This document shows, in pieces, positions 1-7,035 of a stretch of DNA of 8,221 nucleotides; position 1 is the stretch's first letter, and every line of letters begins with the position of its first letter. The notes beneath the pieces were generated by a model. The model made no database searches. It saw nothing but the letters and a program-made list of their open reading frames with translations, and was not told where the DNA came from. The stretch is from Paraktedonobacter sp039923935. Lineage in GTDB: Bacteria; Chloroflexota; Ktedonobacteria; Ktedonobacterales; Ktedonobacteraceae. The position numbers and the translations under genes are program-made. The stretch lies in the NCBI GenBank assembly GCA_039923935.1, contig JBDTBU010000135.1, positions 1 to 8,221 on the forward strand. Direction: 5' to 3'.

Positions 1-3
1 GAA

Positions 4-47
4 TTTAACCTCGTCTTAACATTCCCATAACATACAAGAGTTATGCT
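4..47 (+). promoter_or_regulatory. Pho box-like direct repeats and promoter of the phosphate transporter
   Basis: Three 8-nt direct repeats, TTTAACCT (4-11), CTTAACAT (15-22) and CATAACAT (26-33), are separated by exactly 3 nt, giving an 11-nt period. This is the layout of Pho boxes bound by PhoB-type response regulators, and the TTAACCT-like core resembles the cyanobacterial form. A possible -10 hexamer TATGCT lies at 42-47, 8 nt after the third repeat, so the repeats would occupy the -35 region as in PhoB-activated promoters. The repeats are seen directly. The regulator and phosphate response are inferred, supported by the downstream gene being a PHS-family phosphate symporter. The window begins 3 nt before the first repeat, so further units could exist upstream. 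Confidence 0.6.
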
Positions 48-107
48 TAGAGCGAAGAGATTACGAAGTTATGAAAACTATCCTTTTAGCAAGGAGTTAG
101 GTTCCTC

Positions 108-1583
108 ATGTTACTAGAGGACAATAAACAAGCATACGCTGGCCTCCAAGGGTCATCAACCCCATCCGCGCGGGATATATTGGCCCAGCTCGACAACAGC
201 AACCTCTCGCGTTTCCATTTGAAAGCGATGATTACCTCTGGCATGGGCTTTTTCACCGACGCCTACGACCTCTTTATCATTGGCGTCGTCAATTCGCTGT
301 TGATCCCACTGTGGCATCTAAATGCCCTGGATATTGCGCTGCTCAATAGTGTGTCGCTGTTAGCGGCGGCCTTTGGCGCGATTATCTTCGGACGCTTGGC
401 TGACCGTATTGGCCGCCACAAAATCTATGGTTTGACGCTGATCGTGCTAGCGATTGGTGCCATCCTCTCAGCATTCTCCCCCAATCTCTACTGGCTGCTG
501 GCCTTCCGCCTGATTATGGGCCTGGGCATTGGCGGTGACTATCCGCTGAGTGCGACCCTGATGAGCGAGTACTCAAACCGCAAAGACCGTGGCAAACTGA
601 TTACGATGGTCTTCTCGATGCAGGGTCTGGGCCTGATCCTTGGTCCGCTGGTCGCGATTGTGCTGCTAGGTTCGGGCATTTCAAACGACCTGACCTGGCG
701 TCTGATGCTGGGCCTCGGCGCGATTCCTGCGCTGGCGACTTTCTACATGCGCCGCAAGATCGCCGAAACTCCCCGTTTTACGCTGATGATGAATGGCGAC
801 CTGGATGCCGCTTTAGAGACCGCCAATCAGGTGACTGGCGACACAGGCAAACGGCGCAGCGTCGCACAGAAGCAGAATAAGCCAGCGAAGAGCACAACGA
901 AAAAATCCAGTTTCTCTCTGCTCTTTACCAAGCGCTATCTCGGCTGGATTATCGGCACTGCTGGTGCGTGGTTCCTGTTGGACATCGCGTACTATGGCAC
1001 TACGACCTCGAATACGCTGATCTTAAGCGCGTTGGACCCACATGGCAACCAGATCACGCATATGGTCCAGACGCTAGTGATCTTCCTGGTAGCAGCTCTG
1101 CCCGGCTACATCGTCGCGGCACTGACTATTGATAAGCTGGGGCGCAAAACGATCCAGTGCCTCGGCTTTACCATGATGGCGATAACCTACGGCGTCCTGG
1201 CCCTGGTTCCTGGCCTGACGCACCTGATTATCCCATTCCTGACGGCCTATGCAGTGGGCTTCTTCTTCACTGAGTTTGGCCCGAACGTCACAACCTTCGT
1301 TTATCCGGCTGAGATCTTCCCAGTGCAAGTGCGTAGTTCCGCTCATGGGCTTGCAGCTAGCCTCGGTAAAGTTGGCGCGTTCGTTGGAGCCTTCACCTTC
1401 CCCTACCTGCTGAAAAGCAGTTGGGGTCTGCCAGGCGCAATGGCCTTTGCCGCCATCGTCTCGATCCTGGGTCTGGTACTGACGATCTTTACCCTGCCAG
1501 AGCCAAACGGACGCTCACTGGAAGAGATCTCCGGCGACCTGACGTTTGCGACCCAAGAAGAGCGTAACGCGGTGCGGGTCTGA
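108..1583 (+). CDS. MFS phosphate:H+ symporter, PHS family (Pho84-like)
   Basis: A 491-residue inner-membrane transporter predicted to import inorganic phosphate with protons. It has the 12-helix MFS layout: a ~40-residue cytoplasmic N-tail, a first bundle to about residue 215, a charged Lys-rich central loop (about 225-268), and a second bundle to about 465. Family signatures are clear: TDAYDLF (50-56), GRLADRIGR (95-103), GGDYPLSAT (142-150), SMQG (170-173), WFLLD (288-292), GPNVTTF (391-397) and GKVGA (420-424). Residues matching the phosphate and proton site of the fungal transporter PiPT appear intact: D51/D54, D144, Y145, Q172, W288, D292, N393 and K421. The start is supported by AAGGAG at 91-96, 11 nt upstream. 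The gene stands alone behind a Pho box-like element and ends before a strong hairpin. Some bacterial relatives in this branch are annotated only as sugar or metabolite MFS carriers, but the conserved binding residues favour phosphate. Confidence 0.87.
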   Translation: MLLEDNKQAYAGLQGSSTPSARDILAQLDNSNLSRFHLKAMITSGMGFFTDAYDLFIIGVVNSLLIPLWHLNALDIALLNSVSLLAAAFGAIIFGRLADRIGRHKIYGLTLIVLAIGAILSAFSPNLYWLLAFRLIMGLGIGGDYPLSATLMSEYSNRKDRGKLITMVFSMQGLGLILGPLVAIVLLGSGISNDLTWRLMLGLGAIPALATFYMRRKIAETPRFTLMMNGDLDAALETANQVTGDTGKRRSVAQKQNKPAKSTTKKSSFSLLFTKRYLGWIIGTAGAWFLLDIAYYGTTTSNTLILSALDPHGNQITHMVQTLVIFLVAALPGYIVAALTIDKLGRKTIQCLGFTMMAITYGVLALVPGLTHLIIPFLTAYAVGFFFTEFGPNVTTFVYPAEIFPVQVRSSAHGLAASLGKVGAFVGAFTFPYLLKSSWGLPGAMAFAAIVSILGLVLTIFTLPEPNGRSLEEISGDLTFATQEERNAVRV

Positions 1584-1605
1584 TAGCGCACCTCAAGGAT
1601 ATGTC

Positions 1606-1656
1606 AGAGAAACAAGCAATCGGGTGTGACTATTACACCCGATTGCTTGTTTCTCT
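1606..1656. terminator. 22-bp perfect hairpin between convergent genes
   Basis: The arms 1606-1627 and 1635-1656 are perfect reverse complements (22 bp) around the 7-nt loop GACTATT. It lies 22 nt after the transporter stop and 39 nt beyond the stop of the helicase gene on the other strand, so it can act for both convergent transcripts. There is no long U-run after either arm, but the 3' arm ends in the U-rich TGTTTCTCT in both directions. I therefore call it a bidirectional terminator or 3'-end stabiliser, without claiming classical intrinsic termination. Its base AGAGAAACA/TGTTTCTCT recurs in the hairpin after coaX. Confidence 0.72.
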
Positions 1657-1695
1657 TGGCAATGTTTCGCCTGCAATTATTTCAGCACATGCTAC

Positions 1696-4600
1696 TCATG
1701 CCGGGCAAATCAATACAAACGGGCAAGTTTCGCAGGTGTGCGTATCCTGTGTCGGTGTAAAATCGTGACGCTCGATACCTTCAATCGCCTGCTGTAGATC
1801 TTGCAGGCGATTCTGCTCTACTTTGGCTGTCACCTTGATGGCATGTCTCGCGCCAGTACTCAGATTATGCGTCTCCAGGCTAACTTCCTGGTCTGCACGG
1901 TGTTGACGGCCCGCGTGCAGGTAGAGCAGTTCGCGTGTACCCACTTTTGGCTCACTTTTGCTCTTGCCAAAGCTGGTGCGCACAAACTTCGTCGGTTGCT
2001 CCCCTTGCGCTGAAACCTCGATGCGGTCAACGGAAACCTCGATCTTGCGCCCGATCAGTTCAACGGTCAGGCTTTGGCGCAACTGCCAGCCGTTCGCCTG
2101 TTGCTCTTGTAACTGATGCCAGACCTGTGCGGCGATCTCTTGCCCGTGTCGCTCATAGAGCTGCGCGAAGGGTTTGGTATCCCCGCCCTGCGCGTGCCAA
2201 AAGCTGGTAAAGAGTTCAGCTACCTGTGCTTGGCTGGTTGGTCGGTCTACGGTGGTCATACGCTCAACCAAGGTCTTCAGGGTGTCGCTGGTGGCCTGCC
2301 AGAACGGTAGATAGTTGCCATCATGACTCTGGAACGCGTAGATGTTGCTATAGGCATAGCGGCGCGGACAACGCTGGTACTCTTCAATCTGTCCAGAGCG
2401 CAGTTTGCTTGGCTGCATAGCCTCGATAAAGTCCTGGCTTGGCTGTGCAAGTGCGCTCTGGCCCTCTGCCGACTCAACAGCTTGCATGGTTGCTGGCTCG
2501 TTGTCGTGCCAAATCTCGCGCCGCACCCGCTCATCTGGCAGCCCAACGACCAGAGCATCGACGTAGCCCGAACGTTTGGCGTTCATTTTCCCGTAACGCT
2601 CGCTATAACTCAAAATCAGTTGATCCCGCGCACGCGTGGTCGCAACGTAGAAGAGGCAAGCTTCACCGCTCTCGTGGGCCTGCTCGCCCTCACTCTCTGG
2701 GGATAACATCCCGTCTGGCGGTGGCACTGGATTGTACTGCTTTCTCGACGGAAAACGGTTCCGCGCCAAACCTGGCAGATAGACCACCGGAAACTCTAGC
2801 CCTTTGCTAGCATGTACGGTCATGACCCGCAACAGATCAGGCGTCTCCTCTGCCTCGTCGCCATTTTCTTCGCGTTTGCCCTCGCTCTCCTGGCGCAGAC
2901 GTGCCAGCACTTGCAGATAGGCTAGAAAATCCCGCACCTGCTCCTCGATCCCTGGTACCGCAGGTGGCTCTACACCCAGTTCTTCGGCACGCTCCTCTGC
3001 TTGCTGCTGCCTGCTTAACCGGCGCTGATCGTAGGTATGGGCGTACTGGAGCAGACGCGCATAATCGTCGGCGATCAGACGTGCCTGAACACTTGCCCCT
3101 GCCTCTAACAGATCACGTGCCACCGAGGTCTCCAACAGCAGATACCGTGCCAGCAGCGTCCAGACTGAATTGCTGCTGTGATGCAGGTTTTTGAGAATGG
3201 TTGCCAACCGTCCCAATGTCCGCTGACCCTCCTGGCTCATTGCTAATGGCGCTTCAGCCCGTAGAATGAGCGTGAGCAGGCTTGTCTTCTGTACTCGTGC
3301 CTCCAAAATCAACGCTTCTACGTCCTGCTGGCTCAGGGGATGCGCAGGCAGACGTGCAGCCCGCAAAAGACCCATGCCGCTAGAGTCAGCTAGCAGTAGC
3401 AGCAACGAGAGCAGGCCGCGAATATGCTCCTGGTCCATGATGCCTGCCCGCTCGTGAATTGGCAGACCAGCCTGGACCAGTGCTCGCGTTACCTTACGCG
3501 CCATCGCTCGTGTGCGGCAGAGCACTACAATGTCGCGACAACGATAACCCGCAACTCGTTTCTGCTGAATACTGCGCACCAACCCGCGCAGTTCATTGGC
3601 CTCGTCCGGCGCAATCGCCAGGGTGATATACGGGTCGCTCTGGGTCGCTCGTGCCGTTTGCACAACCCCAACCCGCGCATCTTGTTCGAGCAATGCATTT
3701 CTGAATGTATCGGCCAGGGAAACAATATCCGGGCGCGAGCGATAATTGCGGCTGAGCGGTAGTACTACCGCGTTGGGATAATCGTGGTGAAAATGGGTGA
3801 TATTAGCGGGAGAAGCGCCCCGAAATCCGTAGATCGCTTGGTTCGAATCTCCGACTACCCAGACCCGCTGATGCTCACCCGCCAACAACCGCAAGAGCAC
3901 ACCGCTGGCCCGGTTGATATCCTGGAATTCATCAACCAGGATATGCTGGTATTGCTGCTCTATCTCCGCTTGAATCTCCGTATGCTCTGTCAAAAGCTGG
4001 ACCGCTAGCATCAGTAACCCGCCGAAATCGCTATCCCCGCGTTGTTCCAGGGCACGCTGGTACAGTTCATACACACTGGCAACCTCCAATGCACGTTCAG
4101 CAGTCTGTGCTGCATCCTCATCATCGCCCGCGTGCGCACGCATCTCACCCGCCAGTTCTCGATAGCGTGTCGGGGTAATCAACTCGTCCTTGGCTCGCGA
4201 AATGGCCTTGAGAAAGTTCTGAAAAGGGTCCGCTGGATTGTGGAGATTGTGATAGTGCTTCAGCGGCAACGTATCGGCCAAGCTGTGCAGTAGGAAATAG
4301 CCTTCCGCTTCATCGACCAGCTCAAAATCCTGACGCAGACCGACGTGTTGACCATAGGTGCGCAACAGTTCGGCGCAGAAGGCGTGAAACGTGCTGACCG
4401 TGGGGGATAGTAGATCAGATGATAGCACCTGCCGCAAACGCTCCTGCATCTCTTGCGCGGCTTTTCGTGAAAAAGTCAGGGCCAGGATGTGTTCCGGACG
4501 TACTCCCTGCTGTTGAAGCAGGTATTCGGCGCGTCCAATCAGGGTGCTGGTTTTGCCGCTACCGGGGCCAGCCACAATCAGCGCTGGTGTAGGAGTCTCT

Positions 4601-5361
4601 ATCGCACGTTGCTGAAAGGTATCATAGGACTTTTTGGGGGCCGTATGTATTAGTTCTAGCGGCATGTTCTGTGCTATGGACTCGTTTGTGCTGCTCTCTG
4701 TAGGAACATTGACGGGCCGCGCTGCTGTAGATTGGCCACTGAGCAGGCTCGCCAAGCGATTGAGTAGAGCAGCCTGGGACACATTGAAGAGCGTGGCCAG
4801 TGTATCGGGGGTCATATGCTGCGCCACATACAGATCTTCGACGCGTGCCAGAGGCATCAGCAGTTCTGCGGCGAAGAGATTAGCCGCTAGTTCACGCTGG
4901 CTGCGTGGATCATAGACAAAGCCAGGGCCGAGCAGATCTTCCGCTTGCTGTTGAGAAAGCAGGCCTGCGAGATCTTCGGAAATATCCTGGATCTGGCAAT
5001 GGTCGTCAGGGGCAACGCTCGCGCCATCTACAAGCGTTGTGCTGACCGGAACGGGCCACATCTCGCCTGTTGGCATGGGGCTATGCAGCACCACATGCCC
5101 AAGTTCATGCGCCAGAGTAAAACGTCGCAGCGTCGCCGACAGGTCGCGACAGAGCCAGATTACCTGTTCGCCTGGTTCCACAAACCCATAGGTTCCGTCA
5201 GGATAGTCATGCGGGTGGAACGTGGCAATTTCGCAATGTAACCAGGTGGCGATTTGTTCCAGCGGCGTCGCGTCACCTTGCCAAGCGTGGCCCGTCTCTT
5301 TAAAGCGCCGCAGCAGATCCCGTGCCGCCTCCACAGCCTCAAGACGCATCGATATATCCAT
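1696..5361 (-). CDS. IrrE/ImmA-type metallopeptidase - UvrD/Rep helicase - degenerate RecB/Cas4-like nuclease fusion
   Basis: A 1221-residue cytoplasmic three-part protein. Residues 1-205 form an ImmA/IrrE-like zinc peptidase: AHELGH (84-89) is the HEXXH site, and RELAANLFAAELLMP (156-170) supplies the likely third ligand E157. A linker (about 206-240) leads to an SF1A 3'-5' helicase. Its motifs are Walker A GPGSGKT (265-271), TFSRKAAQEM (296-305), STFHAF (323-328), ILVDEFQD (474-481), GDSNQAIYGFRG (504-515), LSRNYRS (536-542), VMTVHASKGLEF (846-857) and LFYVATTRARDQL (903-915). The C-terminus (about 983-1221) is a RecB/AddB/Cas4-type nuclease fold with iron-sulphur cysteines C998, C1210, C1213 and C1219. 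The usual D-x-K active-site strand reads FVRTSFGK (1127-1134), so catalysis is doubtful. The start is supported by AGAGGA (5368-5373) 6 nt upstream; M5 is an alternative. Known IrrE cleaves the DdrO repressor to turn on DNA repair genes, so the fusion suggests repair or defence with built-in regulation. That role is inference. Confidence 0.88.
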   Translation of the reverse strand: MDISMRLEAVEAARDLLRRFKETGHAWQGDATPLEQIATWLHCEIATFHPHDYPDGTYGFVEPGEQVIWLCRDLSATLRRFTLAHELGHVVLHSPMPTGEMWPVPVSTTLVDGASVAPDDHCQIQDISEDLAGLLSQQQAEDLLGPGFVYDPRSQRELAANLFAAELLMPLARVEDLYVAQHMTPDTLATLFNVSQAALLNRLASLLSGQSTAARPVNVPTESSTNESIAQNMPLELIHTAPKKSYDTFQQRAIETPTPALIVAGPGSGKTSTLIGRAEYLLQQQGVRPEHILALTFSRKAAQEMQERLRQVLSSDLLSPTVSTFHAFCAELLRTYGQHVGLRQDFELVDEAEGYFLLHSLADTLPLKHYHNLHNPADPFQNFLKAISRAKDELITPTRYRELAGEMRAHAGDDEDAAQTAERALEVASVYELYQRALEQRGDSDFGGLLMLAVQLLTEHTEIQAEIEQQYQHILVDEFQDINRASGVLLRLLAGEHQRVWVVGDSNQAIYGFRGASPANITHFHHDYPNAVVLPLSRNYRSRPDIVSLADTFRNALLEQDARVGVVQTARATQSDPYITLAIAPDEANELRGLVRSIQQKRVAGYRCRDIVVLCRTRAMARKVTRALVQAGLPIHERAGIMDQEHIRGLLSLLLLLADSSGMGLLRAARLPAHPLSQQDVEALILEARVQKTSLLTLILRAEAPLAMSQEGQRTLGRLATILKNLHHSSNSVWTLLARYLLLETSVARDLLEAGASVQARLIADDYARLLQYAHTYDQRRLSRQQQAEERAEELGVEPPAVPGIEEQVRDFLAYLQVLARLRQESEGKREENGDEAEETPDLLRVMTVHASKGLEFPVVYLPGLARNRFPSRKQYNPVPPPDGMLSPESEGEQAHESGEACLFYVATTRARDQLILSYSERYGKMNAKRSGYVDALVVGLPDERVRREIWHDNEPATMQAVESAEGQSALAQPSQDFIEAMQPSKLRSGQIEEYQRCPRRYAYSNIYAFQSHDGNYLPFWQATSDTLKTLVERMTTVDRPTSQAQVAELFTSFWHAQGGDTKPFAQLYERHGQEIAAQVWHQLQEQQANGWQLRQSLTVELIGRKIEVSVDRIEVSAQGEQPTKFVRTSFGKSKSEPKVGTRELLYLHAGRQHRADQEVSLETHNLSTGARHAIKVTAKVEQNRLQDLQQAIEGIERHDFTPTQDTHTCETCPFVLICPA

Positions 5362-5371
5362 AGCTCATCCT

Positions 5372-5397
5372 CTGAAAACACAACGTTGTTTCTTCTG
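5372..5397. promoter_or_regulatory. Imperfect 26-bp dyad, candidate operator of the peptidase-helicase gene
   Basis: The segment is a dyad centred between 5384 and 5385, with 10 of 13 half-site positions matching and an uninterrupted palindromic core ACAACGTTGT (5380-5389). It falls between the -10 element (5399-5404) and the ribosome binding site (5368-5373) of the helicase gene, overlapping the expected transcription start and part of the 5' leader. That is a typical place for a repressor operator. IrrE-type peptidases are known to act on HTH repressors, so autoregulation is plausible, but no repressor gene is visible in the window. Confidence 0.42.
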
Positions 5398-5398
5398 T

Positions 5399-5407
5399 AG
5401 TATACCA
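5399..5407 (-). promoter_or_regulatory. Extended -10 promoter for the peptidase-helicase gene
   Basis: Read on the - strand, TATACT occupies 5404-5399 and is preceded by TG at 5407-5406 (TGGTATACT), an extended -10 element. No convincing -35 hexamer lies 16-18 nt upstream, which fits an extended -10 promoter. Transcription would start near 5392, leaving a leader of about 30 nt. A GTTGATGAAC inverted pair (5416-5425) lies just upstream and may be incidental. Confidence 0.5.
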
Positions 5408-5453
5408 TTTCAGAGGTTGATGAACGATTGAGTCCCCCTTTTGTGTGAGATAT

Positions 5454-5484
5454 TTGCGCCGTCAAATACGTACTATGTTATAAT
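5454..5484 (+). promoter_or_regulatory. Sigma-70-type promoter for the membrane protein - coaX operon
   Basis: A perfect TATAAT lies at 5479-5484, inside the palindromic TATAATTATA. A partial -35 match, TTGCGC (5454-5459), sits upstream with a long 19-nt spacer. The start would be near 5491, giving a leader of about 44 nt. The promoter faces away from that of the helicase gene, and the two share a 173-nt intergenic region. Confidence 0.55.
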
Positions 5485-5534
5485 TATACCGAAGCATTGT
5501 CGAGCGTTCGCCATTACCCATCAGGAGATTTTAC

Positions 5535-6218
5535 ATGGAATTCGTTCAAATATTGGCACAAGCAAATACGACAGAGGACGTGCCTGACAATTGGATCGTT
5601 CTTCCGCTTTTGCGTCAAAAAGTCATTACTGGCCTTTTTGGTTGGGTTTTCGGTGCGATCTTAGGTGGAGGGCTATTTGCGTTGATTGCCCCCATCATGA
5701 TCCCGCACAACTATCAAATCGGAACAGTTGGGGCAGTTGTCAGCACCGTAATTCTCGTGATAGTGCTCTACGTCTGCCTGGGTAGTCTCTGGTCATTTAT
5801 CAGCGATATCCGACGTTTGCGCTGCGCCTCACAACATCTGATTGTGATTACCCCGACTGATTTCGTCAAACAGGAAGGCGAGAAAATTATCCATGTGCCC
5901 CTGGAATACATCAAACATGTCACAGCCCGTGGCGTACCGCCTGTAGACCGCAGTATTGAAGCGGCCCGTGAGGATTCGCGCATAGGCGGTATGAGCGAAG
6001 GCATTGGAAGCTTCATCGTTGGGCGACGCGTGGCTGAATCTGGCAGACGGGGATCGGGCCGGAAGCGTATGCGCACTCCCACAACCCTAGCCTTTATCGA
6101 TGAGCGCACTGACGCAGAGATCATTGTTGTCAGCGACAAAGCCTATGGCGACCCGTACCTGATCGCCGCCCACCTCAAAGAGTACGTACGGGCAAAAATA
6201 CAGAACACCGTTATCTGA
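5535..6218 (+). CDS. Two-helix membrane protein with cytoplasmic beta-rich domain, unknown function
   Basis: I do not recognise a named family for this 227-residue protein. A short N-terminal tail (1-28) precedes two membrane helices: about 30-56 (glycine-rich, GLFGWVFGAILGGGLFALIA) and about 64-88. The following basic DIRRLR (91-96) should be cytoplasmic by the positive-inside rule. Residues 100-227 alternate hydrophobic and polar residues (LIVITPTDFV, KIIHVPLEYI, LAFID, EIIVVS) and end in an amphipathic helix (about 205-221). This pattern resembles bacterial PH-like domains attached to a membrane anchor, but only loosely. A Gly/Arg/Ser-rich, probably disordered loop (about 148-182) interrupts it. 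The start is supported by AGGAG at 5523-5527, 7 nt before ATG. It is followed after 16 nt by coaX and very likely shares its transcript. Confidence 0.78.
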   Translation: MEFVQILAQANTTEDVPDNWIVLPLLRQKVITGLFGWVFGAILGGGLFALIAPIMIPHNYQIGTVGAVVSTVILVIVLYVCLGSLWSFISDIRRLRCASQHLIVITPTDFVKQEGEKIIHVPLEYIKHVTARGVPPVDRSIEAAREDSRIGGMSEGIGSFIVGRRVAESGRRGSGRKRMRTPTTLAFIDERTDAEIIVVSDKAYGDPYLIAAHLKEYVRAKIQNTVI

Positions 6219-6220
6219 CC

Positions 6221-6226
6221 AAGGAG
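6221..6226 (+). promoter_or_regulatory. Ribosome binding site fixing the coaX start
   Basis: AAGGAG at 6221-6226 lies 8 nt before ATG at 6235. An in-frame GTG at 6226 would give three more residues but overlaps this site itself, so it could not use it for initiation. The ATG at 6235 also places the first conserved aspartate at residue 6, as is usual in CoaX. Confidence 0.8.
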
Positions 6227-6234
6227 TGCCTTCC

Positions 6235-7035
6235 ATGTTACTTGCCATCGATGTTAGTAACACCAATATCAAATTCGGCCTCTACAACAGTGACGAGGTC
6301 CAGCATCGTTGGGTGGTTTCAACAGCTCGCCAGCGCACCACGGATGAATACGCTATGGTCCTGAGCGATCTGTTGCGCCACGTCGGCTATCAGTTTACCG
6401 ATATCGACGATATTATGCTCTCCAGCGTGGTGCCTCCCCTCACACCGGTATTCCAGGAAATGGCTACGAGCTATTGTCATAAAGAAGCCATTGTCCTGGA
6501 TTACACGCTGGATATGGGCATCAAGCTGTTGGTGGACAACCCTTGGGAGGTGGGTTCTGATCGCATCGTGACCGCGTTGGCCGCGCAGTATCTCTACGGC
6601 GGGCCAGCCATTATCATCGCCTTCAGCACTGCCACAACCTTTGATGTCATTTCAGCCGAGGGCGATTTCCTGGGTGGTGCTATCGCTCCCGGCTTGGTTA
6701 TTTCGGCTGAAGCACTGAGCAATGCCGCCTCGCGTCTCTTCCGCGTTGATCTTGTGCCGCCGCGAGCTGTGCTGGGCAAAAACACTATCGAGAATATCCA
6801 ATCGGGCCTCATTTACGGCCACGTTGGGTTGGTACAGGGTCTGCTACAGCGCATGTGCAAAGAGATTCCAGGCGTCACAGAGCACAAGCAGGTCAAGATC
6901 ATCGCCCACGGTGGCCTGGCCCAGTTGATGGCCCCTCTGATACCCGAAATCCAGCATGTCAACCAGTATCTACCCCTGGAAGGTCTGCGTCTCGCCTATC
7001 TCAGGATTAAACGGCGGTTGCCAGAGGGATTGTAG
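6235..7035 (+). CDS. coaX: Type III pantothenate kinase homologue with altered active-site motifs
   Basis: CoaX phosphorylates pantothenate with ATP, the first step of coenzyme A synthesis, as a cytoplasmic dimer. This 266-residue product has the family length and its landmarks: AIDVSNTN (4-11), SSVVPP (63-68), NPWEVGSDRIV (102-112), FLGGAIAPG (145-153), GKNTIENIQSGLIYG (181-195), HGGLA (225-229) and LPLEGLRLAY (246-255). Several usually fixed residues differ. The first phosphate motif has Ser for Gly (DVSNTN instead of DVGNTN). The second reads AFSTATT (129-135) where the family has D-[FM]-G-TATT, so an active-site Asp is Ala. The LTGG/ATGG site is AHGG. D6 and D109 remain. The fold is surely CoaX; full kinase activity is uncertain. 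The C-terminal tail after residue 255 overlaps an antisense Rhs-like relic. The preceding gene ends 16 nt upstream, indicating an operon. Confidence 0.85.
   Translation: MLLAIDVSNTNIKFGLYNSDEVQHRWVVSTARQRTTDEYAMVLSDLLRHVGYQFTDIDDIMLSSVVPPLTPVFQEMATSYCHKEAIVLDYTLDMGIKLLVDNPWEVGSDRIVTALAAQYLYGGPAIIIAFSTATTFDVISAEGDFLGGAIAPGLVISAEALSNAASRLFRVDLVPPRAVLGKNTIENIQSGLIYGHVGLVQGLLQRMCKEIPGVTEHKQVKIIAHGGLAQLMAPLIPEIQHVNQYLPLEGLRLAYLRIKRRLPEGL

Noticed and set aside
1801..5241. Many + strand open frames inside the helicase gene
   Set aside because: They overlap a 1221-codon gene with complete helicase motifs, lack ribosome binding sites and show no domain patterns.
5416..5425. GTTGATGAAC as a LexA/SOS box
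   Set aside because: Its half-sites are in the order GTT-N4-AAC, opposite to the GAAC-N4-GTTC form of Gram-positive LexA sites, so it does not match a known SOS box.
6226..6234. GTG at 6226 as an upstream start of coaX
   Set aside because: The GTG overlaps the AAGGAG ribosome binding site, while ATG at 6235 has ideal spacing and gives the usual CoaX N-terminus.
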